The position numbers and the translations under genes were made by a program. DNA of 64,000 nucleotides, from assembly GCA_032622095.1 (NCBI GenBank), contig CP136062.1:202645959-202709958 (forward strand), read 5' to 3'. Below the pieces are notes generated by a model. It was not told where the DNA came from. It ran no database searches and worked only from the letters and a program-made list of their open reading frames with translations. How positions within the stretch are numbered: the first letter of the stretch is position 1; the number at the start of each line of letters is the position of its first letter. The DNA is from Siphonodentalium dalli (Eukaryota > Mollusca > Scaphopoda > Gadilida > Siphonodentaliidae). Shown in pieces: positions 33,440 through 45,418 of this stretch.

Positions 33440-33735
33440 ATCTTCGTAAATTGTGAAAATTTTCTATTTGTTATGAAGCAGACGGAGATTGTTTCTATGT
33501 ATACCTAAAGTACCTTCAAGTTAAATTTACTATTACTTATACTATTAATTAGCACAGAAGAACAATCCAGGGGGAAAACTCTTTTGCTACCGTAAAAATC
33601 AGTAATTAAAAAAACAGTCCGGCTGTTATTGATACGCTTTGAAACTTAATGTGATTCGCCGCTATAAACCGGAAGTAATCTCCGAAAAGTTAATACTATT
33701 GTGTTATCCATCGTCTCGGTCAGTGTTATCCATCA

Positions 33736-33801
33736 CCGTGGCGTAGAGCGTTATATCCATCGCATCGAACGAGGCGATGGATATAACGATCTACGCCACG
33801 G
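33736..33801. repeat. 66-bp hairpin
   Basis: Arms of 28 bp start CCGTGGCGTAGA and GTTATATCCATCGC around a 10-nt loop, with a single mismatch. It lies just before repeat RD copy 2. GTTATCCATC also occurs twice just upstream. Confidence 0.85.
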
Positions 33802-33834
33802 CAATTTCTCACTATTTAATGGAGAAGCATATAA

Positions 33835-34700
33835 TAAAGAGCTTTTATCTTACCTCGCTATGTCCGTATACGTAATTTTCAAATGATGCATATCCACTTT
33901 CTGTGACAAAACACACACTATACGAATGTAAATACAATAAACTTCAATGTGACCATTTGAGAAAATGATCAAAACAGGATGAGAATATGGTATTTCCTTT
34001 TGCGATAGAAAAGTAGGTATTACGTTTTCGAAGGCGAAAATTTAAAACCATTTCATTTTGCCATTCAATTATGTGTTTAGGCACAACTGAACTTGTCGCC
34101 CAATGGTATCTGCGAATGTATTCGACGAAAACAATTCAAAAGCCATCTGCATATAGACATTCCAAAATAGGGGATAAAACATTCACAATAAAGAGAGTAA
34201 AAGACTTTATTAACCCTTTACCCAACAGAAGGGCCCTGTGCCAATGCATTCTCTTATATATGCGAGTCGACCATAGGTCGCCTCGCATATATAAGAGAAT
34301 GCATTGGCTTAGCACATTAAAAATTATAAAATTGTTAAAGAATGTAAGAAAAAATGGTAAAAAGTGTTAAAAAAAGATTTTTTTTAGGCCAATGCATTCT
34401 CTTATATATGCGAGGCGACCTATGGTCGACTCGCATATATAAGAGAATGCATTGGCACAGGGCATAACTGTAACTATCACAATGTGGTCAATGAGCCGGT
34501 TCCAATGATATCCATATTTGTATGGTTTTATTGAGACAGACCCAAGATATTTTAGGCTGTTGAAGCTTTATTTGGCCGGTTTTGGCCGGTTTGTTGGGTA
34601 AAGGGTTCATCCTTGGGGTACTCTTGATTTGATCTATATAGTATAGGTATATAGCCAACTATAACTCTGCACACTCTGATATTCATAGTCTTACTTGTAT
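33835..34700. repeat. Dispersed repeat RD, copy 2, split by a MITE
   Basis: It matches 9860-10169 plus 11938-12110. This copy lacks the 1.77-kb element but has MITE M1 copy D in its right part. The 12-kb copy reads TTTATCCTTG through that point and is the empty site for the MITE. Confidence 0.75.
34210..34609. mobile_element. TTAA MITE family M1, copy D
   Basis: A complete copy with both hairpins perfect over GCCAATGCATTCTCTTATAT arms. The left target is TTAA and the right is mutated to TTCA. It is inserted into repeat RD. Confidence 0.9.
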
Positions 34701-35470
34701 TTTATGCAAAATTCTTCAATCTTTTGTGAAAGACGTGATCATGGATCACATGGAAACAACTCAATTTTTTGTTGATTGTCAACATGGTTTCAGAAAAAAT
34801 CAGTCCTGCAAAACCCAATTACTCGAATATATTGGTCATCTCACATCGGAATTAAACGAAAGCAAACCGATGGATATCATTTATTTAGACTTCAAGAAGG
34901 ACTTTGATTCAGTTCCTCATCGCAGATTGGTTCGAAAGCTATTATCATACGGTATTGACAACGACCTGTTACGGTGGGTACGGTGTTTCAGGGCACTTTA
35001 CACATCTATGGTTCGCCCAATCCTAGAATACTGTTGCAATGTTTGGAATCCACGTTTTCTTGGAATGTCACAGAAACTGGAAAAAATCAACGGAGAGCAA
35101 CACGTATGGTTCCAAGCTTACCTAAATCTAGTTATAATAAGAGATTGTTAGTTTTGAACCTCCCATCAGTCAAATATAGACTGATCAGAGCTGACTTGAT
35201 TGAGACATACAAATTTCTTCGAGGACACAACAACATAGACACTACAAGATTCTTTCAAATAAAGGAAAACAGTATCACACGAGGGCACGCATGGAAACTG
35301 AAATTACAGCCGCAGTCAAAGGATGTTAGAAAGTATTACTTCTCACATAGTGTTTGCCATGAATGGAACAGTTTGCCGGAATATGTGGTTTAAACTCCAA
35401 CACGTCTCCATTTCACCGAAATATTGGACAATCACCTCAGACACAGAAGATATCTTGCCGATTTCCATAA
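34699..35470 (+). pseudogene. Internally deleted LINE (CR1/Jockey-like RT)
   Basis: The left part has the RT core: QHGFRKNQSCKTQLLE and the palm motif IIYLDFKKDFDSVPHRRL with KLLSYGI. At about 34985 the sequence jumps from RWVRCF to ALYTSMVRPILEYCCNVWNP, a motif that normally lies about 200 residues later. The segment with the catalytic FADD motif is gone. The right part continues in another frame through LIRADLIETYKFLRG and VCHEWNSLPEYVV, the usual C-terminus. The joined frame remains open over the deletion. It has no intact start, endonuclease or poly(A)-like tail. Confidence 0.82.
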
Positions 35471-35604
35471 CTGAAGACGATCCTTATATAGTAGCAAATC
35501 AAAGTTTATAGTTGACTTTTAATGATGTATTGTGATATAACATGTAAATTGTACTCGCAATTGGAACCAAAAGTCCAGTTGGATTTGTTCCTTTAATTAA
35601 ATAT

Positions 35605-36705
35605 ATATACCCGAGACCGTCCAAGTCAGTGCATACTTGAAAGACATCCTTAATTTTTCTTTCATTTCGTCCGCCATTCTCGCCCTCGCCTGCCAAAATC
35701 TATCAATAACGAGGTTTTAGCCCTTTACCCAACAGAACGGCCCTGTGCCAATGCATTCTCTTATATATGCGAGTCGACCATAGGTCGCCTCGCATATATA
35801 AGAGAATGCATTGGCTTAACACATTAAAAATTATAAAATTGTTAAAGAATGTAAGAAAAAATGGTAAAAAGTGTTAAAAAAAGATTTTATTTAGGCCAAT
35901 GCATTCTCTTATATATGCGAGGCGACCCATGGTCGACTCGCATATATAAGACACAGGGCATAACTGTAACTACCACAATGTGGTCAAGGAGCCGGTTCCA
36001 ATGATATCCATATTTGTATGGTTCTATTGAGACAGACCCAAGATATTTTAGGCTGTTGAAGCTTTATTTGACCGGTTTTGGCCGGTTTGTTGGGTAAAGG
36101 GTTAACGAGGATGTCTGTTGATTTCCAACATATTGTGTTTTGTGTTTGGGTTATTCGTACAACTTGCATCCTGCCCTAAACTTATTGTTCGCGGTGCTAA
36201 ACTCTTCGTCAACAAGACTGTTGAAAGAGCGGCTGATTGGTTCTGATGTAACGTGCCGATGTTGAGCTGCACTCAATCAAGTCGGACGTATACTACTTGG
36301 CATTAAGACAGATCCCTGCGTTTTGGGTTTAACTTAATTTTGCGTAGAATTTCAATGAAAGATTATGAAGGATTCAGACCTCTCTTCTCTTCTGCAACCA
36401 ATCATTAAATTAATTCACACCCCAATTAGTGGATCCGTTTGTATATTCTGGTTTGAAACTGATTTCTAATGAGTTAATCACATCTTCGTCAAATTCACTC
36501 GACTGGGACATGTTTTACATTTTGTCGCATGTTTATTTACGACTTGCCAGTTGATTCATTAACGCCGGCCGCTCCACCACAATACATAATATGGGACGGG
36601 AATCACGGCATTCATCGTGAGCTAGCAAACACTGATAAATAGTTCATTTGATATCGCTTTGGTTAAATTATGTATAGGTGAATAAAACGACGAGCACTCA
36701 CATCC
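35605..36705. repeat. Segmental repeat RF, copy 2
   Basis: It matches 17206-18136 on both sides of MITE copy E. It has an extra segment at about 36290-36480. It ends at AACGACGAGCACTCACATCC like copy 1, after which the sequences diverge. Confidence 0.75.
35717..36105. mobile_element. TTAA MITE family M1, copy E
   Basis: CCCTTTACCCAACA to TGTTGGGTAAAGGG, with TTAG on the left (mutated target) and TTAA on the right. The second hairpin is truncated: its right arm breaks off at GCATATATAAGACACAGGG. Confidence 0.88.
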
Positions 36706-37160
36706 ATGTGCGACATCTGGCTGTAATTTTCGAGCAAGTTACGACGTAAGTTCCCAGCCCTGAGTGATGTTGGGTGGAACTGAATTAGCAAAACCGTGTT
36801 GGTCACGAAATTTCCACTAAATGTATATTAGATATTTACATGATACCATAAGTCTGCAGGTATGGTTTGAAGATGCCAAAGTGTCACCCAATGAATTAGG
36901 GTTGGATCGCAGGACTATAATTGATAAAACATAATAATTTCCAATAGAAAATTTAACCATACAGAATATTTGGTTACTTTGTATAGGCAAAATGTGTGTC
37001 GATTAATAGTAAATTAGCACAACTTGTCCAGTGAATACTCAGGCGTTATCCAATCTGGAAGAATGTGACTATCATCTGCTAATGTCGAGACTTCCTAACA
37101 CGTCGGTGGTACAATTATAAAAAGATAACGCCATATGAACCTGTCCAATAAATGGTATAA
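36706..37160. other. Intergenic, no feature seen
   Basis: Unique-looking AT-rich sequence between repeat RF and the telomere-like element. Confidence 0.35.
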
Positions 37161-37161
37161 T

Positions 37162-37312
37162 CTTCATGTAAGAATACACGAAACCACGCACTATCCTCCA
37201 TTCTCCATATGTGTTAGGCTTATGGTTAGGGCTAGGGTTATTGCTAGGGTTAAGGTTAGGGCTGGGGTTAGGGCTAGGGTTAGAGTTAGGGTTAGTGTAT
37301 TCTTACATGAAG
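37162..37312. repeat. Telomere-like repeats enclosed by an inverted repeat
   Basis: Degenerate TTAGGG-type repeats (GGTTAGGGCTAGGGTTA and variants, roughly 37207-37293) sit between perfect 18-bp inverted arms CTTCATGTAAGAATACAC at 37162-37179 and 37295-37312. Outside these, GGTAT also occurs in inverted order. The strand shown is the G-rich telomeric sense. The enclosing arms suggest a small mobile or fold-back element with telomere-like internal sequence, not a simple fused chromosome end. Confidence 0.85.
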
Positions 37313-37840
37313 GACATACCAAATAAATTGATTTGAGCCTCGGTTAACTCATTAGAGATCGTCCCTTTATGTATCGTTTCACCGCGTAGCCAAGGCATAA
37401 AACATTGATAAACTCAACCAATGTCGTGGTGTCTTTTTTGCCGATGGAATGTATAATATTAATAAAAACAATTACCGTTTGTTTTTTATATCAATTATTA
37501 TAAAATGTCAATGTAAGACCTAATAAATATTCACCATACTATACTATGAGGAGGAGGACTTCACAACTCTGAAAAACATTTCTACCTAATAAAATGAATT
37601 TAGAGCAAGATAAACAATATCAATGATGTGACATAAATACTGATTTCTTCTCTATAATTTGACGTCGACAAAGAGTTTCGTTGGCTGGGATGTGACTTTA
37701 TCACCGTTCAGTGTTGGCTGTGGGCAGTGTTGTTTGAAATATCAGTATTGAGAGTAAAGGGTTAGTTATGAGTATGTAGCTGCTCGTATGTTTATGGCGG
37801 CATAATACGCTATGCCCCTTCCATATATATATGTATATGT
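37313..37840. other. 3' flank or intron of GRL4
   Basis: AT-rich and non-coding. GRL4's donor at 37841-37846 opens into it. I did not recognise a last exon. Confidence 0.35.
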
Positions 37841-37846
37841 ACTCAC

Positions 37847-38797
37847 AGACGTATTCACTGATGCAGTTGAAAACGCTAGTAGAATCAACACAGACATGAA
37901 GTATACAACCCAGCACACAAAGCTTCCAATTAAGAAAGCATCAGCAGCCGATCTGGAATCCAAGAACTGGTACCCAGCGAGCAGCACGCAGGTAATAGGA
38001 ATGAAAATATTTTCAAAGATGAACGCAGTAAATGTCTTCTCTGCTATTGCAACCAACTCACATCCCATTTGAAACCGACGTCGGAACTCATCAAGCTTCA
38101 CAATTCCTGCTTCGTTGCTTCCCCTCATTGTTTGGAATTCACATCGCAGGTAGCTAAAGCAAATTTTAATCAACGCACAGATTATCGTCAGCCATAAGCT
38201 CGGTAATAGTATTGCCCCTTGAAGGTATAGACCCATTATGATAAGGCATACCCTTATCAGGAAACCAATGAAATCGTGAGCGAGTGGTTGGTTATAAAGT
38301 AAAGATGAAGTTATTCTTGTTGACAATGAAAACATTGGAACCGCAGCAAAAATCAGCAATACAAAAAGCATTATGAAGAATCCAAATGTGGCGGCTATGG
38401 CACGTTTCCCCAGTCGCTTATTCATTTCGTCGATTATCTTGCTGCTATTGGTAGTCCCGGCTGCGTATTTTAGAACCTTTTCGATCACCGTTTGCTTTGT
38501 CACCATCGTAATAGTCACAGTGGCGTTTACTGCAGTGTGGATGAAATTAATCTGAAGCATCAGGTTAAAGCAGGTTTCGGGCGACAACTCCCAATCAGTG
38601 TCGATGAAATGGTTTGGTATGATCCGAAGCGCGTTGATCCAAATCAACATTAGTATCACGTGACAATAGATTTTACTTTTCTTCCCCGTGTGCCTCAGGC
38701 CAAATAATTCGAAGCACCTCAGAATGGGTAACAAGTTCGCCTGTAATGACTCCCATATCTGAGAAGCCTGACGCTGATCAGGTTCTATTTTTGCCAT
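37847..38797 (-). CDS. GRL4, gustatory-receptor-like chemoreceptor, main exon
   Basis: This is a subfamily A paralogue, probably a membrane chemoreceptor. I use the ATG at 38797 (MAKIEPDQ...), giving 317 codons, because it aligns with the starts of GRL2 and GRL3. The frame is open to 38923 and includes other ATGs, so an N-terminus up to 42 residues longer is possible. Landmarks are LFGLRHTGKKS, LIWINALRIIPNHF, DWELSPETCFNLM, FRRRFQMGCELVAIAEKTF and TASVNTS. Six helices are predicted. The donor GTGAGT is at 37841-37846 in phase 0. No lesions are seen. It lies 22 kb from its nearest subfamily sister because of transposon insertions. Confidence 0.82.
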
Positions 38798-41489
38798 TTC
38801 TTGTGACGTAATACTGTCCTTAGGCATTATCGCCATATGTAAAACAGCCAGCAGACAGAAACATGACGAATGGTGGATTTCCTGTGGAACTAACTCTGTG
38901 TTTTTGTGCATATACTTATTCATGCGCCATCAATAATATCAGTAACGAAGCGATAGCGCTTTATTGACGTCATCTAATGACATATTACTTATTATTAGTG
39001 ACCATCTAAAGAAACCACATTGCATATTAATGGACATATAATTCGCTTGGAAACCTTTTGTTCATATGGGTGATCGTGACCGATACCACGTTTTATTTCT
39101 TGATTTAATATATGCCTGTTTGTTCAACGTTTTAACGTGTTAATGTATGATTTTACGTAGACGACAAGGGACGTCAGTTGCATTATATCGCACACGATAA
39201 GACCATTTAAAATGGAACCTCGCATGATATACGCTACAAATGGAATTGTGATTGATGATGATTGGCGTTGGTATTTTCAGTATCATAACGGACTCCTATA
39301 TTTAAACTTCAAAGACGCTTAACCATTTCTATATTAAATATGTATTGACGAGTATATCTCTCAGGAACTGTTCAGATAATACGTTGTTTGTTGACATGGT
39401 CCTCCAATATATAGGACTCGTTCTGCACTTGTATTGTCCGTCATCCTCCAAATTAAGAATAGACCGTTCCAATGTATACGTTATTAACTAAATGGGTGAA
39501 TACATTTACATGTAGTATAATTATACAGAGTTAATGTGGTGTGGAACACTCCACAGGTGATCGAATGGGAACAGAAAATAATTTTGCCCACATTGGTTAT
39601 GTTCATAAATTATATTTACAAATTGGCAGAACACCATGTCCTTCTTCTTCATGAATTATATGTGTCGTCGTTGGTGGAATCATTGTCTGTGGTTTGTCAG
39701 CGATTATCTCGTCCCGACTTGAGGTCCAAACGTTTACACTTGTTTTCGATACATGGCGGCTAGCGGACGTTTACGATTGAAGGCGACATTAACATTAAAT
39801 TTTTATCAAATTCTATTATGGATGGACATAAATAAAGAAGATACCAGAACTGAATTAGAATTGAAAAAAAAAACAATAGATTCGTTCAGAATAGAATTTA
39901 AGTGAACTTATTACTAACTCGTAACAATAACCATTACATTTTTAAATACAATCGATATGCTAAGAAATGCTAAGAGTTGTGGAGCAGAAAACATTAAAAA
40001 TGAACAGTCAAGAACAAGTTCAATATGGAAACTTATTTAAATCATGTATCCAGAAAAGATGAATATATCTATTGTTCGTATTCGGTATCGAAACCACCGT
40101 CTCCTGACTGAAACATGTTCATGTGGGAAACATGTTTTAAGAAGGGGGCATGTCGATGAAAACCCAAACACATAAAAAAGGTAGATTATCAGTATGGTGC
40201 ATGGGGATTATGTACGTATGTGGAGTATAAGAGTGAGTATGCTCCAACATAATATCTTGAGTTTGGGTTACTCGGGTACAAACTTGTGTTATGGCGTGAA
40301 ACGGCCTTAACTGCCAAACCAACTACCACTATCCGATGTGACGTAGCGCAGTTGGATGTCTTCATATGTCCGAGTTGAGACTACGTTTTTTCAATATAAA
40401 CCCTATTCTTCTGGTCAATACATAACTTATGTTTCAACAGTAAGCATTATGAGTACATTCAGGATAACTTCAATCCCCAAAAGGAAGCCGGCACGACATA
40501 CAACAAAACGCGTTGGTCACGTTCACATACTGATATTACTGAAAAAACTTGGTATACACTGGCGACTAAGCCACCAGCAGCTAAGGTACGAAAATATCAA
40601 CACACGTGATTTTGTGATATCGGTTTTCCTCGGATGCACAAGGACACCCCATTCCACATTCACCCAACACAGGTGTATATCTCTATAACCAGTATTTGAA
40701 GAATGAGTGTTTGTCCACAAAAACCCGTAGAAAGGATAATTTGGTGGCAACATGAAACCCTTTAGTTATAGTATCATACATTCCCCAAATAATTCCGGGA
40801 TTGATGGAATATTTCCAAAATCGTTTCGAATTTGTAACAAATTTCCATGAGAAAGAGAAGTTTCACGAACATTTGAACCCAAACAAATTGAAAACGTGAT
40901 TGTGTAAGAAATATTGGCCTAATATAAGACTCGAGTGGTCACCTGGGACAAATAACGATTATATCGAGTGTTTCAAAGATTGAACCTACGCTTGGTTATT
41001 ACAAGCTCGACATTACCCCTATTCGCCCTCCAAAACGGTAGAAAAATTTGGGTCAAATTTTTGGGTAGTTACATAACTATATTTCGAAAATCAGTAGCTG
41101 ATTCGGGTATTTGCAAAAAAATATATATACATAAATAACACATGATCACAGGAGCATATCACTTTATTATATATCTAGCTTTTCAAATTATCTGAAACTC
41201 AATCCAAATCATTTTCGGCACATAATGTTCTGTTCAGTTGGCGCATAAGGATCTGGGGAATTTGCTCCTATTATCGAAATTTGCCACTATGATCGATGGA
41301 CTTACACTTTCGGACCACGTAATGGAGCTCGGTGGAAATTGTTAGTTACATGTTGAACCTATAGCCAAAGCAATATTTCGGACAATTCAGAGCACTTCCG
41401 GACGTTTTCTACGTTACACTCATCTTTTTTAATTATCTATCCAAACCTGTTCAATCCGATTACCTGAGTTTCAAACCAGGTGGCAACAG
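38798..41489. other. Intergenic, no gene supported
   Basis: This is the 5' flank of GRL4 and the 3' side of GRL5. A short stretch near 40040-40150 could be a decayed LINE C-terminal zinc-knuckle region (Cys-Ser-Cys-Gly pattern), but the match is too weak to call. No other element was recognised. Confidence 0.4.
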
Positions 41490-41991
41490 TTAAAGGTACG
41501 GTTGGCCTTGGCGGTGGGTATCCTGTGAAAATATTTACACCCGTCAAAAACCGCCACAAACAGAAAGAACATCAACATGTAGACAGACTTTGTCCGTATA
41601 CAAATAAGAAATATCGCATAAACAGTATGTTATTGTCATATGAATGACCATTGTTATGTAAACAAAAGCATAAAAAGTTACTTTTCTGGTGTTTGTTTAT
41701 ATTATGATGGTAAACATAAAGAGCGTTCTTTGTTGGTGAATTCCTGATATGGAACTAATAAAGAGCGTTTATGCCATTTGTGTGTGATTAGCCAGTAGCA
41801 TTGTGCTGTCTTCTGTAACACAATCAGGCTCTTGCTTAGGTAAAATATAGTAGGTATTTGTGATAACATGCTGTTTACGCGATGGTCATGGTATATATGA
41901 ACGAAACTGTATGCATTTTAATGTTTTTCAGTTTACGGTGATTGGAACAAATATGAATATTTTCGACAACTAAGGCCTCACGTGCCTTTAA
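41490..41991. mobile_element. TTAA MITE family M2, copy 3 (uninterrupted)
   Basis: 502 bp from TTAAAGGTACGGTTGGCCTT to AAGGCCTCACGTGCCTTTAA. It is nearly identical to the two halves of copy 1 at 12 kb and so gives the empty site for the 511-bp insertion there. It is non-coding. Confidence 0.82.
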
Positions 41992-42528
41992 ATCTTAATT
42001 ATTTGTTTTTATAAATTTCCAAAATTGTGCTATGTTTGTATTTTCAAAACCATTATCGGATCCGTTTTACCGGCGAAAAACGCGAAGGAAGACAGTTGCC
42101 AGCGCATGACCTGTTGTTTCAGGATAAACACGCCAGTCGTTTTCGGTGCATTTGCTGAAATGCTGAGACTTTAAATGGCTCGTCTCAATATGTTTGTCGA
42201 AACTGGACATAGTGGAATCTGAAGTCATGTATTGATAATTTCTTGCAGTGAATTTTGGACCAATTTCCATAATTTCATGTACCGGTAATAACGAAACACG
42301 TTATCGGAACAACTTGACTTACTTCCTCGGGCTCGTTGACGTTTGTTGCCAGAGCGGCAACTGATTTCAAACATATTGTTGGAAAATTCAGTCAAAGAGC
42401 TTTGTACCAAATGTATGGCCGTAGAGACACCGATAAAAGAGTGGCCATGTCAAACCAATACAGGAATACTTCAAACAAGGAATATGTAGCAGAATTTACT
42501 ATATATGTTAATAATGCGCTGAACTCAC

Positions 42529-43509
42529 TGAGGTACTGACTGAAGCTGACGACGAAATCGTTAATATCATCCCTGCAGACTGCAACGAATTCCACAACAC
42601 AGCCGTCAAGACGATATATGTATCAAACGCTGCCTCGCCGTCGCTCAGTAGAAGATATCCTGTTGTGAGAACTGAAGCCAGTGCGAAACCAGTATAGAGG
42701 ACATTCAACCATTTTAACAGATCGTCCGCCACAAGCGTTGCATTGCAAATGCATTGATGCCGCTTGCGTAATGTCTTCAAATAGTCTACGCTTCTCGAAT
42801 CTCGCGACTCCTTTCGGAATCTGTCTGTTATGAGACTGAAACTAGATGTTAGAAGTCTGCATGTTCCGCCATGGAAGGCGATCGGCAATGCGACCGCAGC
42901 AGACTCTAAATGCAATATGGGGATAAGTAACGTACGTAGTAGCGCGGCATATAAATCCTCCGTTTCCGGTAACGGGTAAGACAGAATCTCCCGCGTAATA
43001 GCAGGTCCGCTAAGTACTATATATAATATGGAACAAGATATCCCTATTATAAGTGTCCAACTGACAACAACACTCAATATTATCAGCCTTCCCAAAGACT
43101 TTCTGTTTCCAATATCCTCCTTGGTGTAACAAATGTCCCCTTCTAGCAAATGCAGTATCTGTGAAAACTTCCCTCTCGTTCTAATGAATGCCACAAAATT
43201 GAGTGCCGCCTGCGCCGTGGCTACTTGATATATAATTCTAAATATTCCTCGCCTTGACAACTGGTCGCCTTTCAACAAGAAATGAGTGGGGGCTATGTGG
43301 AGCGAATACATGCAGAGGAGGATGGTAACAAACAACGAATAATATCTGCTTTTCTTTGTTTCACAGCTTAGCCCAACGAGTCTGAGACTGAACATCAGAG
43401 GCCGGAACAATCGCTCAAATGATATATCTGCTTCTGGAATTTTCCCCGCTGATCCGCTCGCAATTTCTTCCGAGTTCATGGGTGCTACCCGAATTTGTAT
43501 TCGTTTCAT
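42529..43509 (-). CDS. GRL5, gustatory-receptor-like chemoreceptor, main exon
   Basis: This is a subfamily B paralogue, probably a membrane chemoreceptor. The exon has 327 codons from the ATG at 43509. Helices are predicted near residues 57-78, 88-110, 140-163, 187-212, 266-289 and 296-320. Subfamily landmarks are FRPLMFSLRLVGLSCETKKS, SLHIAPTHFLLKG, GPAITREILSYPLPE and LRKRHQCICNATLVADDLL. The last resembles the LR-H-LC stretch before helix 5 of arthropod gustatory receptors. The exon ends SASVSTS at the phase-0 donor GTGAGT (42523-42528). It is intact, the only open member of subfamily B here. Subfamily A and B share the exon end and overall layout but little sequence. Confidence 0.8.
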
Positions 43510-43682
43510 TTTTTTGGTGCTGAGATTTCCAAATCAAGCCACAAACAGTCGGCCGTAACCGTGTGTTGTCAGCGTTGTTACTATATAATTACAGATTATA
43601 GCAATACCAGTCGCTTATATGAGCTGTTGCCCCATTAGAGTGGGAAAGGTTCCACAGACAGCGGGCGTTTAATGTCATACAC

Positions 43683-43709
43683 TGTTTGTTCGCCTTTCAA
43701 CTTAAAAGC
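43683..43709 (-). promoter_or_regulatory. Block conserved upstream of GRL5 and GRL6
   Basis: TGTTTGTTCGCCTTTCAACT and the following bases match 46570-46596 at 24 of 27 positions. The distance to the start codon is nearly equal (174 and 177 bp). It may be a proximal promoter or 5' UTR element. Weaker similarity continues outward to AATGGACATGG. Confidence 0.45.
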
Positions 43710-45412
43710 TTTATCACACATTGCGCAGTATTGAACTTTCTCGTGTGTGCCTCACGTCGCTTGCTAATGGACATGGCGGAAGTGCACGCGCGGCAGCACG
43801 GACTCAGTCGTATATTTAAGTGACTTCCGTACACAACGTACAATTGTTGAGTGTCACTATGAAAATAGCACAGTTCATTAGATTGCAACTTCAAATGAGC
43901 TTTCATTATGCGCGCTTTTCTCATTGTTAATCCCAATTCTATGTGTGGAAGGAAGAGCAACACGTAGATGATAATTTCGAGAGAGAATTCGGGATATCTG
44001 TCCCACAAAGGACGAAGAGAATTGGTATTTGTTAAAATGCACGACTATCATACATGTCGTTCTATCTAATTTCGCAGGTTTATATCCAAGTCTGACTCTA
44101 TAGTCCGATTTGCGCATAATTTGGAAATCGAGCAATACCATGTAGTTATGAAATTTAATTTCTACCAAATCTACGACATGTATGAATACACTTATCTCAT
44201 GTGTCTGTTACATATACTAGCATTCATAGACTGTGGTATCCTGCCCCATTACATTAAAATCTATGTGATTGCGTTTGCCAGCTCTAGCACTGGCTGTATA
44301 TCAACCAAACCAAACACCAGTAAATATACATAGAGGATCTACAAATCGTCCCCATGCATGGACACTGCAGTATATAACGAAATTTACAAAACGAGTTCAG
44401 TAATTACTGGACAATTTTTGTAAATTTCGCTACAAATTGGGGACAATATGTAGATTATATTTATTACTTGACCAGAACCTCCATAAAGCATACTTAAATC
44501 AATAACTGGGAAGTGAAAGTAACAGCGGCTTCTAAAACGCGTGTGATGACGTTTCGCGCAACTATGCTTTCTTTGCCTGCGTAAAGAAATACTCCCAGAT
44601 AAATAAGACAATTTGACGTATCGAATGGTGTAAATTTACTGAAATATTTGTTCAAACTGAATCAACAATGGTCACACATATTGATTTAGCGTACGTAGTG
44701 TACGGAATGTAAACATACGACAAGTCGGGAGTCAAATGTCACGATGCGCAACAATAATTGATTTGGGTACCCCTGGCACTATTACCTGTTATGCAATGAC
44801 GTTGTGTATCATTAATACAGAATGAGTTTATTGAATGTAATACGAGTCGGATCATGTAATAAATATATTTATTACACGCTTGTTCATAGAAGTAACGTAT
44901 TATTGCTGTTACATATTTGAAAATCGACGTGGAACGAACGTTACATTTGCATCATTTCGCCTCAACTATGAAATCATCGGAACTTTAAAATAAAAGCATC
45001 ATCACAAATAAAAACAAGCCCTGTATGTGCCTAAATAAACATCGTAAGGCTGTAATTTTTAATGCACGGATGCTGGGACGGGTGACGTGTAATAAACACT
45101 TAAAACACTCATAAGACGTATGCCATCGCGGAAGGATAGAACTCGAGACTGCGCCTCTCATTATATCCTACCGCGCTAACACTCATGCCGTATCAACAAA
45201 CCCATTAACGCACTCGTGTCGTTCTGCATATATGTCATAGTCATCAGACGTTAATACTCATTATCTCTACAATTTTCCGGACATAGAAGAGGCAACTGAC
45301 TTTCTGCCCACTTATTAACACACAGCCGAAAGATTTTAGAATTTTCACAAACAAATATTGTCCTGAAAATGAATAAAACAACTGAATTTGGGTGTTTGAT
45401 ATTTTGTGTTCA
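43710..45412. other. Region between GRL5 and GRL6
   Basis: It should contain the downstream exon(s) of GRL6, but none is recognised. It holds a fold-back element at 44333-44459. The region near 45268-45412 matches 47560-47711, so the duplication that made GRL6 and GRL7 included intron sequence. Confidence 0.5.
44333..44459. mobile_element. Fold-back family F, copy 1
   Basis: It starts GAGGATCTACAAATCGTCCC. Its arms run through CGAAATTTACAAAA and CAGTAATTACTG to the complementary side ending GACAATATGTAGATTATAT. It shares GAGGATCTACAA and AAATTTACAAAACGAGT with the copy at 59571. Confidence 0.7.
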
Positions 45413-45418
45413 ACTCAC

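Noticed and set aside
37195-37300. Former chromosome end or fusion site
   Set aside because: The telomere-like repeats are short, degenerate and enclosed by a perfect inverted repeat, which fits an inserted element better than a fusion. It also lies inside an ordinary gene array.
40040-40150. Possible LINE C-terminal fragment with a Cys-Ser-Cys-Gly pattern
   Set aside because: Only about 30 residues are suggestive, with no flanking support or target duplication.
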